Assembly (NCBI GenBank): GCA_029263015.1
Contig: JAJCYI010000062.1
Location: 1 to 49,022, forward strand
DNA length: 49,022 nucleotides
Direction of reading: 5' to 3'
From: Saprospiraceae bacterium
Lineage (GTDB): Bacteria; Bacteroidota; Bacteroidia; Chitinophagales; Saprospiraceae
Positions 25,914 to 35,145 of this stretch are shown piece after piece. The notes under the pieces are model-generated. The model was not told where the DNA came from. It searched no databases and worked only from the letters and a program-made list of their open reading frames with translations. The translations under genes and the position numbers were made by a program. Position 1 is the first letter of the stretch. Each line of letters opens with the position of its first letter.

Positions 25914-27437
25914 ATGAATAAAAAAGTCATCTGGTTGATTATTGGGTTGATGAGTGCTGCACTCATTGGGGTTGCAGGGATGCAGCTTAAATGGGTCTTT
26001 GATACTTTGAACGCAAATGAAGCTCAATTTGACAACAAGGTGTTCGAAGCATTGAATGCGGTTGCCGAAAAACTGGAATACCAAGAGAGTTTGGAAGTGA
26101 TGCGAAATGTGGACAACGGGTGGTTCCGGGAATTCTATGAAGATGAATTTAACGCACAAGTGGAAGATGTTGGGATACAGATGGCACTTGATGTGTCCCA
26201 CCCTCATCCCGACGATGTTAGCCATGTTCACTTGAGTAAAAGACAATGGCTGGAACTGTTTATTTCCTCCAACTCCTGCAATTGTTCCGAGTGTACCCGG
26301 GAGCGCGCCCAAAATTTTACGAAATGGATAAGTTTAAACCAAGAGCAGGACTTTGTGCCCATCGTTGACCGTGTTCAACTCGAAAAACTGGACGCTTATT
26401 TGAAACAGGAATTTCTGGACAGGGGCATTAAGATTCCCTACCGTTATGGAGTCTTTGACAACGATAGAAAAAGTTTTGTCATCGCAGATAGGCGCTATGC
26501 CGTGGAGGACAAGCTGGAACAGACTACGCTTGGTGGCTATAAAAACCTCTACAATTCCAATTTTCGGGTTAGCCTTTTTCAGGACGACATCAAATCACCA
26601 GGTTTGTTAATGGTTGTTTTCCCGATGAAAAATAGTTTTATCTGGAAAACAGTCATGAAAACTTTGATCGGTTCGATCGTTTTTATGTCGATCATCCTTT
26701 TCTGTTTTGCCTACACCATATCTGTTATTTTCAAACAAAAGAAACTATCGGAGATGAAGAACGACTTCATCAACAATATGACCCACGAGTTCAAAACGCC
26801 CATTGCTACTATCTCGCTCGCATCTGACAGCATCGGAAGCCCTCGCATCATTAACCAGCCAGACAAGATCAAACGGTTCACCAACATCATCCGGCAAGAG
26901 AACAAGCGGATGAACAACCAGGTAGAAAAAGTGCTGCAAATGGCCCGCATTGACCGACAGGATTTCACCCTGAACATTGCTGATGTGAACCTGCACGAGA
27001 TCATCAACAATGCGGTTGAGTACATTTCCCTGCAAGTTGAAAAAAAGCATGGGACCGTCCGTGCAGACCTCCGTGCCGAACGACATATCTTGAAAGGCGA
27101 CATGACGCACATTTCAAATATTGTCAACAACTTATTGGATAACGCCAACAAGTATTCACCCGAAAAACCTGAAATATCTGTCACTACACGCAATGTATCT
27201 GGGGGGCTTGAAGTTATGGTAGCCGACAAGGGCATCGGGATGAGCAAAGAATCCAAGAAACATATATTTGAAAAATTTTATCGTGTACATACTGGGAATT
27301 TGCACGACGTAAAAGGATTTGGCCTTGGCCTGAGTTACGTGAAATCATTAATGGATGCGCACAAAGGAAAAGTAGAAGTGAAGAGTGAAATAGGAAAAGG
27401 GAGTAGCTTTATTTTGTTTTTCCCAGCGACCCCTTGA
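25914..27437 (+). CDS. Sensor histidine kinase (RprX-like)
   Basis: This is a membrane-bound two-component sensor (507 aa). The first membrane helix is VIWLIIGLMSAALIGVAGM (about 4-22). A periplasmic domain of about 215 residues follows, and the second helix (about 245-268) is LIGSIVFMSIILFCFAYTI. The H box NDFINNMTHEFKTPIA (His about 291) is the typical Bacteroidota form. Then come the N box (NIVNNLLDNANKYSPE), G1 (VADKGIGMS), F (FEKFYRVHTG) and G2 (GFGLGLSYVKSLMDAH). The periplasmic domain has a Cys cluster, SNSCNCSECTRE (about residue 120), which could sense redox state or metal. The stop overlaps the open frame of the response regulator gene, so the two are cotranscribed. Confidence 0.95.
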   Translation: MNKKVIWLIIGLMSAALIGVAGMQLKWVFDTLNANEAQFDNKVFEALNAVAEKLEYQESLEVMRNVDNGWFREFYEDEFNAQVEDVGIQMALDVSHPHPDDVSHVHLSKRQWLELFISSNSCNCSECTRERAQNFTKWISLNQEQDFVPIVDRVQLEKLDAYLKQEFLDRGIKIPYRYGVFDNDRKSFVIADRRYAVEDKLEQTTLGGYKNLYNSNFRVSLFQDDIKSPGLLMVVFPMKNSFIWKTVMKTLIGSIVFMSIILFCFAYTISVIFKQKKLSEMKNDFINNMTHEFKTPIATISLASDSIGSPRIINQPDKIKRFTNIIRQENKRMNNQVEKVLQMARIDRQDFTLNIADVNLHEIINNAVEYISLQVEKKHGTVRADLRAERHILKGDMTHISNIVNNLLDNANKYSPEKPEISVTTRNVSGGLEVMVADKGIGMSKESKKHIFEKFYRVHTGNLHDVKGFGLGLSYVKSLMDAHKGKVEVKSEIGKGSSFILFFPATP

Positions 27438-27466
27438 AAAATCAATTCAATTCAAAACCCAATAAT

Positions 27467-28195
27467 ATGACCTCTACAACAAGTGGAAAAATCTTATTAG
27501 TCGAAGACGATCAGAATTTTGGAGATGTGTTACGTTCGTATTTGGAAATGAACGACTATGACGTCACTCTCGCTGACGATGGAATTAAAGGGCTGGAAAG
27601 TTACCACAACGGTAATTTCGACCTCTGCATTTTAGACGTGATGATGCCCCGTAAAGATGGTTTCACTGTCGCCAAAGAGATCAGGGAGAAGGATACCGAC
27701 ATGCCTATTATTTTCCTGACAGCAAAAACCCTTAAAGAAGATGTACTGCAAGGCTTCAAGATAGGTGCTGACGATTATATCACCAAACCTTTCAATTCCG
27801 AGGAACTGTTGTTCCGCATACAGGCCATTCTAAAGCGCACTATGCAGAAAGAAGATCCAAAAGAAGAGGTAAAAGAATTCTTTGTCAGCAAATACCATTT
27901 TAACTACCCACTCCGTATTCTTACTTTTAACAAAGAGGAAGAAAATGAAGAAAAATATAAGTTGTCGCCAAAAGAAGCACAACTGCTCCGTTTATTTGCT
28001 TTAAAGGTAAATGATGTGCTGACCCGTTCAGAAGCACTCACCAAAATATGGGGCGAAGACAATTACTTCACTGCCCGCAGCATGGATGTTTTTGTGACCA
28101 AGCTCCGCAAATATCTCAGCCACGACGAGAACCTTGAAATCGTCAATATCCATGGCAATGGTTTCCAATTGCTGGAAAAAGACAAGGCAGTGTAA
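27467..28195 (+). CDS. OmpR-family response regulator (RprY-like)
   Basis: This is the cytoplasmic DNA-binding partner of the preceding kinase (242 aa). In the receiver domain D14/D15 are in LLVEDDQNFGD, the phospho-acceptor Asp57 is in LCILDVMMP, and the Lys is in DDYITKPF. The C-terminal winged helix (about 150-240) includes LSPKEAQLLRLFA, ALTKIWGEDNYFTARSMDVF and KLRKYL. The frame opens at 27434 with TTG overlapping the kinase stop, but ATG 27467 begins the receiver domain properly. A perfect palindrome follows the stop. Confidence 0.95.
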   Translation: MTSTTSGKILLVEDDQNFGDVLRSYLEMNDYDVTLADDGIKGLESYHNGNFDLCILDVMMPRKDGFTVAKEIREKDTDMPIIFLTAKTLKEDVLQGFKIGADDYITKPFNSEELLFRIQAILKRTMQKEDPKEEVKEFFVSKYHFNYPLRILTFNKEEENEEKYKLSPKEAQLLRLFALKVNDVLTRSEALTKIWGEDNYFTARSMDVFVTKLRKYLSHDENLEIVNIHGNGFQLLEKDKAV

Positions 28196-28198
28196 AAT

Positions 28199-28232
28199 AA
28201 ATGGCTGGGTGGTTTAAACCACCCAGGCATTT
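28199..28232. terminator. Palindrome after the response regulator
   Basis: CTGGGTGGTTTAAACCACCCAG (28205-28226, shown as 11-bp half sites) is a perfect palindrome flanked by AAATG/CATTT. It probably ends the two-component operon, although no T-run follows. A symmetrical operator is the alternative. Confidence 0.55.
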
Positions 28233-28257
28233 ATCCACCTGACCATTTTCTTTTTTC

Positions 28258-29103
28258 ATGATAAAATATTACTCCGTCAACGGCAAGATAGTCACCAAAG
28301 AAGAAGCCTCGCTGGGTATCAACGACCTATCAATTTTAAGGGGCTATGGAATTTTCGATTATTTTTTGATAAAACAAGGCCGGCCACTATTTTTTGATGA
28401 TTACCTCGATCGGATGCAGCATTCAGCAAAATCTATCGGGTTGCCCCTCCCGTTTTCAAGACAAGAATTGAAGCAACAAATTTACGATCTCATAAAAGCG
28501 AATGATCTCGAAGAAGCAGGCATGAAGCTTATTTTGACAGGCGGTTATTCAGAAGATGGATATACTCCGACCACTCCAAATATGTTGATCCTCGTAGCGA
28601 CTTTGCCATCATACCCTCTGACCCATTATACCGAAGGCATAAAACTAATGCTCCATGAGTATCACCGCACCTTTCCAACGGTCAAGTCCATCAACTATTT
28701 AATGGGGGTGAACCTGATTCCTCAGATGAAAGCTGTTGGAGCCGAAGATGTTCTTTTTCATTTCGAGGGTCATATACACGAAACTACCCGGGCTAATTTT
28801 TTTATCGTGAAAAATGACGACACTATCGTTACTGCTGGAGAAGGTATTTTGGAAGGGATCACCCGAAAAAAAACATTGGAGCTAGCCCGCAAATGTTACC
28901 CCGTGGAAGAACGTAACTTAAAGATCGATGAATTGCAGACTGCAAAAGAAGCTTTTATCAGCAGCAGCACAATCCAAGTGATGCCGGTCGTGCAAGTAAG
29001 TGAGACCACCATCGGTAATGGTAAACCAGGACGGGTAAGCCAGCATTTACGTCAGTTATTCCGTGAGCTTGAAAAGGAATATCTGTCTGCCCTGCTGGTT
29101 TGA
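28258..29103 (+). CDS. Class IV PLP-dependent aminotransferase
   Basis: This is a cytoplasmic pyridoxal-phosphate enzyme (281 aa) of the branched-chain aminotransferase / D-amino acid aminotransferase / aminodeoxychorismate lyase fold. The PLP Lys is in TVKSINYLMG. Further family motifs are HIHETTRANFFIVK and GEGILEGITRKKTLELA. The N-terminus has SILRGYGIFDYF, where the arginine-glycine turn is usual. Which of the three activities it has cannot be decided by eye. No biosynthetic genes adjoin it; the upstream palindrome and a 62-nt gap separate it from the response regulator. Confidence 0.88.
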   Translation: MIKYYSVNGKIVTKEEASLGINDLSILRGYGIFDYFLIKQGRPLFFDDYLDRMQHSAKSIGLPLPFSRQELKQQIYDLIKANDLEEAGMKLILTGGYSEDGYTPTTPNMLILVATLPSYPLTHYTEGIKLMLHEYHRTFPTVKSINYLMGVNLIPQMKAVGAEDVLFHFEGHIHETTRANFFIVKNDDTIVTAGEGILEGITRKKTLELARKCYPVEERNLKIDELQTAKEAFISSSTIQVMPVVQVSETTIGNGKPGRVSQHLRQLFRELEKEYLSALLV

Positions 29104-29368
29104 TTTGCTTTACATAGGGGCAAAGCAGCCCAGTCGCATCATCATATTGTAGAAGGGGCGATCATTTGGAGGAACTTTTGCCTTATCAGAATAATCAAAC
29201 TATATGAAGCTGTTTCGAACCTCATCTTAAGGTTTGATTAAAATCCTCCCCGCCCTGTGAAGATGGGCAATGCGAACCCTCCTTCCACCTGACTCCCGCA
29301 TTTGTTTTTTAACATTATTGACATACCGATTCCTAATGATGTTTTCGTTTCAACTAAAATAATAATTT
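29104..29368. other. Intergenic region without recognised features
   Basis: These 265 bp hold no convincing ORF, RNA gene or strong hairpin. It presumably contains the promoter of the VWA lipoprotein gene; no clear TAnnTTTG motif was found. Confidence 0.3.
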
Positions 29369-30355
29369 ATGAAAGCTATTTCCATTTCCACTCAACTCTT
29401 GATAGCCCTATTTCTCATCGCAGCCGTTGGTTGCAACAAGGATGACGATTTTTTACCATCCGACCTTTCCGATTTTTATCGCTTGAAATCCTACGAAGTT
29501 GGTGTGCTGCCAGAATCACGCACGGTTCAAGTGCTTTTTCAGGCAACAGATTATTATGAAAAAGGCATTTCCACGCTTACCGAAGACGACTTTATTGTGA
29601 CTGAAAACAACGGTAATATTGATTCGGAAGCCGATCTCCGCGTTGGCAAGAGCACGATCCCATTTTCACTGCGCACAGTATTGCTGTTGGACATCACAAG
29701 GAGTGTGGAAGGCTTGGTGCCACAGATTAAAGATGCGGCAAAAACCCTCATCCAGCAAAAACTCGCAGAGCAGGAAATTGCTATTTATACATTTGATGCC
29801 CAAACCGTGGAAGTGCAGGTTTTTACAACTGATGAACAGGCTTTGATGAATGCGATTGATGGTATTCCTGAAACAGGGTTGGTAAACTCAACAAATTTAT
29901 ACGGTGGGGTGATTGACGTGGCAGACCTGTGGGAAGATAATTATGCTATTGATGGCATTGTGGATGGAAGCCTCATCATTTTTACTGATGGCCGCCACAA
30001 TGCTTCGCAGTCCGTCACGCTCACGGATGCCTTGAATGCACTGGGAGGTAAAAGAGCTTATGTTGCTGCCCTCAATAGCCCCGATCTTGATGAAGGGGCA
30101 CTCCAGTCACTGGCCAAAGTGAGCGAAAGGTATTTCAAAGCAGACGATATCGCAGGCTTGGAGCAAATGTTTATTGATATCCAAAGTGAGATACAGTCGC
30201 TTGCGACCAGCATCTATTTCCTTTATTACCAAAGTCCGATCACCGACCCGACCCCATTTGAAAATGATCTAAAAATTGAAATAAAAAACAACGTCAACGT
30301 TGGTGCCGACAGCCGGATCATCGAAGTTTTCAATAGCGAAGGATTTGGCAATTAA
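29369..30355 (+). CDS. VWA-domain lipoprotein
   Basis: This is a predicted envelope-anchored protein (328 aa). The signal peptide ends in a lipobox, LIAAVGCNK (Cys about 22), followed by DDD, an acidic stretch that may influence sorting to the outer membrane. The von Willebrand A domain (about 105-280) has a MIDAS-like site: LLLDITRS (DxTxS in place of DxSxS), a Thr in STNLYGG, and IIFTDGRHN. Such domains bind metal and mediate protein contacts. The ligand is unknown. The gene is convergent with the small lipoprotein gene, with a hairpin between. Confidence 0.82.
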   Translation: MKAISISTQLLIALFLIAAVGCNKDDDFLPSDLSDFYRLKSYEVGVLPESRTVQVLFQATDYYEKGISTLTEDDFIVTENNGNIDSEADLRVGKSTIPFSLRTVLLLDITRSVEGLVPQIKDAAKTLIQQKLAEQEIAIYTFDAQTVEVQVFTTDEQALMNAIDGIPETGLVNSTNLYGGVIDVADLWEDNYAIDGIVDGSLIIFTDGRHNASQSVTLTDALNALGGKRAYVAALNSPDLDEGALQSLAKVSERYFKADDIAGLEQMFIDIQSEIQSLATSIYFLYYQSPITDPTPFENDLKIEIKNNVNVGADSRIIEVFNSEGFGN

Positions 30356-30395
30356 GTAGTCGGACATATTTATGTTAAGATAATTGTGTCCTGTT

Positions 30396-30433
30396 TATAT
30401 GTCCTTGGCTGCTCATAAAGCCAAGGGCATATA
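30396..30433. terminator. Hairpin between convergent genes
   Basis: TATATGTCCTTGGCT (30396-30410) and AGCCAAGGGCATATA (30419-30433) form a 15-bp stem with one G-T pair and an 8-nt loop. It is positioned to stop both the VWA gene and the small lipoprotein gene. Confidence 0.65.
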
Positions 30434-30463
30434 CACCACATATGGGAAGAGGAAACAAATGAT

Positions 30464-30886
30464 TTACTCTTCTTCGACACCCACATTCGGGCCCATCACG
30501 GCCATAATATCGGGACAGGTTTTTTCAAGTGCTGCTGTTGCTTTTGCTTCATTCTCTTTCCCCTCCACAATCCCGTACTTTTCTTCAAGACTTGTAACGC
30601 AAGTTTCTCCATCTGCCTGAACTTTCATGGCTTGGTCGCGCATTGCTTCAATTTCATTGTTTTTCCCCTCTCCTGCTAATTGCATTACTTTTTCCTGAAA
30701 CTCGAACATTGGCCTCATGCAAGCGCAAAATTCATTGGCCATTTCATCGTAATCAATATCTCTTGCAGCTTGTGGTTCAACTTCGGCAGTTTCAGTTTCG
30801 GCTTCAGTAACTTTTGATTCGGAACTGCCACATCCGAATTGCAGCCAAGTTGCTGCCAATAACAAAAAGAATAAATAATTTTTCAT
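30464..30886 (-). CDS. Small putative lipoprotein of unknown function
   Basis: The product (140 aa) is not recognised. The N-terminus MKNYLFFLLLAATWLQFGCG is a lipoprotein signal with the lipobox Cys at about residue 19. A Glu/Thr-rich linker (SSESKVTEAETETAEVE) follows. The body is helical and has four Cys residues outside the lipobox (CAC near 54-56, one in GETC, one in KTCPD), suggesting disulfides. The end is acidic (VEEE). The gene stands alone between the VWA gene and a bcp gene. Confidence 0.75.
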   Translation of the reverse strand: MKNYLFFLLLAATWLQFGCGSSESKVTEAETETAEVEPQAARDIDYDEMANEFCACMRPMFEFQEKVMQLAGEGKNNEIEAMRDQAMKVQADGETCVTSLEEKYGIVEGKENEAKATAALEKTCPDIMAVMGPNVGVEEE

Positions 30887-31005
30887 TGAATTTATTTTAG
30901 TAAGGAACGAGCCAAAATCTTAAAGATTAGTTATACATTGGTATTGTTGCCTCGTTCCTAAAAAGATCGGCAAAGGTGTGAATAAATTTCTTGTTCCCAG
31001 TAAAA

Positions 31006-31464
31006 TCAACGCTTCAAAAGTTCCAATGCCTCTTTCACATGTTTGCTGGCTTGCAATTGAGATTCAAAAACATGTTTCACTTTTCCGTTTTTATCGATGA
31101 CATAAGTGACCCGTCCTGGCAAAAAACCGAACATACTACCAGGTACACCCAGTAGCTTGCGCACTTCATTCTTTTCATCGCTCAACAATACAAAAGGCAA
31201 ATCATATCTTTTGGCAAACGACATATGAGAGGAAGGACTGTCAGCGCTTACCCCGACGACCTCAGCTTCGAGACCGCGCAACTCGGCATATGCATCTCGG
31301 AAACTACATGCTTCAGCTGTGCAGCCTGGGGTGTCGTCTTTTGGATAAAAATAAAGAATGAACGGTTTTCCAAAATACTGGTCAATGGAAATCAGGTCGC
31401 CATTCTGACTGGTCAGCGAAAATACTGGAAGCTGGGCGCCTATTTTTATAGGTTTGTTTTTCAT
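31006..31464 (-). CDS. bcp: Thioredoxin-dependent peroxiredoxin, Bcp/PrxQ type (copy 2)
   Basis: This is a second thiol peroxidase of the BCP class (152 aa). Cys48 and Cys53 lie in TPGCTAEACSFRD, the standard form of this motif, and FYPKDDTPGC and GVSADSPSSH agree. It differs clearly from the copy at 23202-23663 (PTCTVESC), so the two are old paralogues and not a recent duplication. The start ATG at 31464 lies 5 nt from a 155-bp foldback element, which must therefore contain or replace part of its promoter or leader. Confidence 0.94.
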   Translation of the reverse strand: MKNKPIKIGAQLPVFSLTSQNGDLISIDQYFGKPFILYFYPKDDTPGCTAEACSFRDAYAELRGLEAEVVGVSADSPSSHMSFAKRYDLPFVLLSDEKNEVRKLLGVPGSMFGFLPGRVTYVIDKNGKVKHVFESQLQASKHVKEALELLKR

Positions 31465-31469
31465 AATTT

Positions 31470-31624
31470 AGAGCATGTCTAGTTTTTATTTGAACTGAGA
31501 ATCAATGATTTAGGATGATGGCATAGAATTAATGAGAAAATTTATCGGGATAAATGACCGAGTTAATTCGAAGTCAACGCCTAAAGCGTTGGTTCTCAGG
31601 AAAAAGAAAAACTAGACATGCTCT
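31470..31624. repeat. 155-bp foldback element upstream of bcp copy 2
   Basis: The ends are perfect 18-bp inverted repeats (31470-31487, AGAGCATGTCTAGTTTTT, and 31607-31624). The outer 45 nt of each half match with 8 differences, and similarity continues to the centre, where ATTTATC and GATAAAT meet near 31547. The full element can fold into one long hairpin. It lies between the lipid kinase gene and bcp, both on the minus strand. No ORF is present. It resembles a MITE; no clear target duplication was found. Confidence 0.75.
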
Positions 31625-31645
31625 TATTTTAAGTGATCCTAAAAA

Positions 31646-32584
31646 TCACGATACAACAATTTTTAATGCCTTCGGCAAAATGCGAATTTCGGCAGGGGCT
31701 TCTCCAAGGAATTCGCCATCTGCCTCTGCCAAAACAGTATCACCCTGGAGTGGTTTGACGATAACCTGATTTGTTTGAAATAAATGCACCTTTGGGTGCC
31801 AGCCTATCTTGCCCAAATAAAATAGTGGTGAAATAAGCAGCACCATGATAGGGTTTATTTTATGGACAATGCTCAGAGCCAATAGACCATCGTCGGGCAC
31901 AGCGTGAGGTGCCAATTGCATCCCTCCTCCAGAATATTTGCAAATCCCGATATTGACGGTAAGCAACTGTCCTTCTCTTTTTTGTCCGTTAAATTCCACA
32001 CTCAGCCGTGGTGTTTTATATTTGAACAACCAACGAGCTGTCATTTCCAAATAAATTAGCGCCTTGAAAAACAGCGCCTTTTGCCCTTCCATTTTTTTTG
32101 CTAAGTAGCCATCGTAAGAGAGTCCTACAACGTTTATGAAATAACGGCTTTGAGGTTTTCCATCTTTTTGGAAACCAATAAAACCAACGTCTTGAAATGT
32201 AGTTTTTTCTTTTTTGAAACAGGAGAGCCAAGATCGAATTTTTTTTGGAATTTGATGCGTTTTTACCCAATCGTTGCCTGTGCCAATGGGCAACAAACAA
32301 AAGGTTACATTCTGTGGTGGACAGGTTTTCTGCTGGAAAAGGCCGTTCACCACTTCGTGGGCAGTACCATCGCCACCGACCGCGACGAGGTGGCGGAATC
32401 CATTTCCGATGGCCTGTTCGGCCAATATTGCGGCATGCATTTTTCTCTTAGTAAAAACGACATCAAAAGCAATGTTTTTCGCAATGAGTGATTTTGATAT
32501 TTTGTCCCAACGCTCCGCAACCCCACCCCCACTTGCAGCTGGGTTGACAATGAAACGCCATTTGGTATTTGTATTTTTACGCAA
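31646..32584 (-). CDS. Diacylglycerol kinase-family (YegS-like) lipid kinase
   Basis: This is a predicted cytoplasmic or membrane-associated lipid kinase (312 aa from this start). WRFIVNPAASGGG opens the family, and VAVGGDGTAHEVVNGLF carries the nucleotide-binding GGDGT motif. LLPIGTGNDWVK and AEADGEFLGEAPAEIRILP are also typical. The frame extends upstream to 32752, but that part overlaps the divergent phosphatase gene and does not look like the family. The TTG at 32584 gives the usual length and is preferred; there is no nearby ATG. Confidence 0.87.
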   Translation of the reverse strand: MRKNTNTKWRFIVNPAASGGGVAERWDKISKSLIAKNIAFDVVFTKRKMHAAILAEQAIGNGFRHLVAVGGDGTAHEVVNGLFQQKTCPPQNVTFCLLPIGTGNDWVKTHQIPKKIRSWLSCFKKEKTTFQDVGFIGFQKDGKPQSRYFINVVGLSYDGYLAKKMEGQKALFFKALIYLEMTARWLFKYKTPRLSVEFNGQKREGQLLTVNIGICKYSGGGMQLAPHAVPDDGLLALSIVHKINPIMVLLISPLFYLGKIGWHPKVHLFQTNQVIVKPLQGDTVLAEADGEFLGEAPAEIRILPKALKIVVS

Positions 32585-32599
32585 GCTGTAATTACTTTG
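32568..32599 (+). promoter_or_regulatory. Candidate promoter of the tyrosine phosphatase gene
   Basis: TTTG at 32568-32571 and TTACTTTG at 32592-32599 (one mismatch to TAnnTTTG) are 20 bp apart, close to the Bacteroidota -33/-7 layout. The ATG follows 29 nt later. The site overlaps the start of the divergent lipid kinase gene. Confidence 0.35.
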
Positions 32600-32628
32600 A
32601 ACGATTACCCATATTAATATCCACAACG

Positions 32629-33093
32629 ATGAATATATTAATGGTCTGCCTCGGCAATATATGTAGATCCCCATTGGCCGAAGGCATTTTGAAAAAAAAG
32701 ATTGAAGAAAATAACCTGGATTGGTCTGTTGATTCTGCGGGAACAAGTTCATGGCACCTGGGTGAACGACCCGATCGACGATCTATTTCCACCGCCAGTA
32801 AATATGGGGTTGACATTTCCGGCCAGCGTGCCCGCCAGTTCGTGCCCGCCGACCTCGACCGCTTCGACCTCGTGCTGGCCATGGACAGTTCCAATTATGG
32901 CGACATGCTGCAACATGCTATTTCAAAAGAACAAGAAGGGAAAATCCATCTCATTATGAATTTCCTGAACCCTGGCCGCAATGAAAATGTGCCGGACCCG
33001 TATTGGGACGACAATGGTTTTGATAAGGTATTTCAAATGCTGGATGATGCATGCGGGAGAATTTTGGAGAAGGGTGGGGGAGCCAACAGTTAA
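32629..33093 (+). CDS. Low-molecular-weight protein tyrosine phosphatase
   Basis: This is a predicted cytoplasmic phosphatase (154 aa). The P-loop is at the N-terminus, CLGNICRSP (Cys7, Arg13; C-x5-R). The general acid Asp is in NVPDPYWDD (DP-x-W/Y pattern). VDSAGTSSWH is a further family motif. The ATG at 32629 places the P-loop at the normal position, so the upstream frame to 32569 is not used. Bacterial members often act on tyrosine kinases of polysaccharide export, but none is nearby. Confidence 0.94.
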   Translation: MNILMVCLGNICRSPLAEGILKKKIEENNLDWSVDSAGTSSWHLGERPDRRSISTASKYGVDISGQRARQFVPADLDRFDLVLAMDSSNYGDMLQHAISKEQEGKIHLIMNFLNPGRNENVPDPYWDDNGFDKVFQMLDDACGRILEKGGGANS

Positions 33094-33228
33094 GCTGGGT
33101 GCTGCACCGTTCCAAAGGCTTCTTCCTTCCAAATAATATTTGCCAGTAAAAAATCATTTCCGTTCCTTTGTCAAATTGAACACTTTATTTTTTCCGCATT
33201 CCTAAGTGAAGCCATTACCTAAAACCCA

Positions 33229-34951
33229 ATGTCAACAATCCTAAGACTAAGCCTTCCCGTTATCATTCTTTTAGCATCAGGAATCCTGAAGGCCCAGTCT
33301 GGAATATTGAAAATACACCCAGACAGTAAGTGGGTTTTGGGAAATGCCCTTGACAAAGTGGGCTTTGTGGAGAAGCGATATTCCCTTTTCGATGGATTTG
33401 GAAGATGTTGCTTCGCAGTCATTTCAACCCCATGACGAGGGGGAAGGGTTGTTTGGAAATGGCAATTCGACCATCTGGTTCAAGTTTCAAATAGAAAACC
33501 TGTCCAGAAATAATTCATTAAAACTATTCCTAATAACTGATAATGGGGTACACAATGCCAACCTTCATTTCTTTGAAAACAATAGATGGAATATTTTGAT
33601 GGCAGGAGGACAAACGGATTACAATCAACTTGCATTCAAAGAAAATTTTTGGGCTATCCCAATTAATATTGAAGCTGGCAGCACGCAAGTTTTTTATTTT
33701 GAATTATATATTCAGCCCGGTTATCAAGCCCCAAGCCATTCAATTTTATTAGTATCTCCTGCATCAGAAGCTATACAAAGAACTAATATTAGAAAAGGAA
33801 TAGCAGGTATTCAAAATTTCAACAGCTTTTTTTTAGGCTGCATTTTAATCTTTGCCCTGCTGACTTTTATTTATTATGCAGCGAACAAGGACAAAGCATA
33901 TCTCTACTACAGCCTATACCTCGTCTGCCTGTTCATTTTTTATATAAAGAATTTCGAAATTGAAAACCGGTCCCTCATACCATTTTCGTTTTTTGCAAAA
34001 TGGCACTCCAATATCGAGACACTTTCCACTTATGCGAGTTTCGCTTTTTATACCCAGTTTATCCGTTATTTTTTAGATATACCAGATGTATCAAAACGCC
34101 TCAACAAATTGCTTAACTACGTCGTGTGGTTTTTTACCGCAATGCTGCCACTCGACCTGGTTGTTCAGATGACGCTTGGTTCAAGAACCAGCTTGTACTT
34201 GAGCAGGTATTTGTATATTCCTTTCACGCTTTTTTCCATTTACATCCTTTTTCATTTGTGGAAAAACAAGTTGTCGCCTTATGCCCGATTTATCATTATT
34301 GGCACCCTCCTTTTGTTATTGGGAATTATACCTTTCAGACTGGCACAGACGCTCGATATAGAATTTGCAGTTGCTGTCTGGGGATCTTTGCGGGTGTTTT
34401 ATATGCCTTGGGGCGGCGAGCTATATTGGTACCACACCAAGACGGGCCTTCTTTTGGAAATGGTCTGTTTTATGCTTGGCTTGGCTTGGAAAACCAAAGA
34501 AGAACGGATCGAACTGATCCAATTGGCCAGTCGGTTGAAAATGTTGGAAAACAACCATAGCAACTCCACCCAATCAAAAAAAGAGGTCCCGCCCAAAACC
34601 CACGAACTGCAAATAGCCCAAGCAGATAGTTTCTTGAAAAAGGTAGAAAATATCATTGAAGGGAATTACACCAGCGATCAATATTCCCCTTACCAGCTTG
34701 CCGCCGACCTCAACTTCAGTTATTCGCATTGTGCCCACCTCATCAAAAAGAAAACGGGGCTTTCTATTTCCCTATATATCCAGCAGTTCCGTTTGCAACG
34801 GGCCAAAGAACTGCTGAAATCCACCGACCTGCCCATCAAGCAGGTTGCCTACCAATCGGGGTTCAACAACCCCGCCTATTTTTCCAGACTTTTTAAAGAA
34901 ACCGCCGGCACCTCCGCATCTGACTGGCGTAAAAACGGAAATTTTCAGTAA
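33229..34951 (+). pseudogene. 7TM-DISM receptor/AraC-type hybrid regulator with a frameshift
   Basis: The N-terminus (from ATG 33229, signal peptide MSTILRLSLPVIILLASGI) is in one frame, and the rest (SMDLEDVASQSF onward, to 34951) is in the next. Dropping one T of the TTTT run at 33386-33389 joins them into one protein of about 573 aa. It has a periplasmic DISM-type beta domain (WFKFQIENLS), seven membrane segments (about 200-420), a coiled linker, and a C-terminal AraC HTH domain (YQLAADLNFSYSHCAHLIKK, VAYQSGFNNPAYFSRLFKE). Such proteins would read an outside ligand and regulate DNA directly. The shorter frame from ATG 33344 (535 aa) lacks a signal peptide. Sequencing error, real mutation and phase variation are all possible. 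Confidence 0.75.
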
Positions 34952-35145
34952 AAAAGTAGTTGGGTGCATGTAATCAATAGATGAATGCAAGCCTCCGCCT
35001 CCGCTTTCCACCACCTTTGTCCCTGCCTTATATAATGGTTTTAATCAAATGTAGGGCGGTTCGCCCTTAACCCTTAAACAGGCCAAGCAGTCAGGAATCC
35101 GCTCTACATTCTGCAATGCTATCCACCCAATGAAAACAGTCGGAA
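34952..35145. other. Intergenic region with one small hairpin
   Basis: AGGGCG/CGCCCT with a 3-nt loop lies at about 35053-35067. Nothing else was recognised. Confidence 0.3.

Noticed and set aside
23202-31464. Recent duplication of bcp
   Set aside because: The two peroxiredoxins differ at the active-site motif and along their length, so they are old paralogues.
32585-32752. Upstream extension of the lipid kinase
   Set aside because: It overlaps the start and promoter of the divergent phosphatase gene and has no similarity to the kinase family, whose motif starts at WRFIVNPAASGG.
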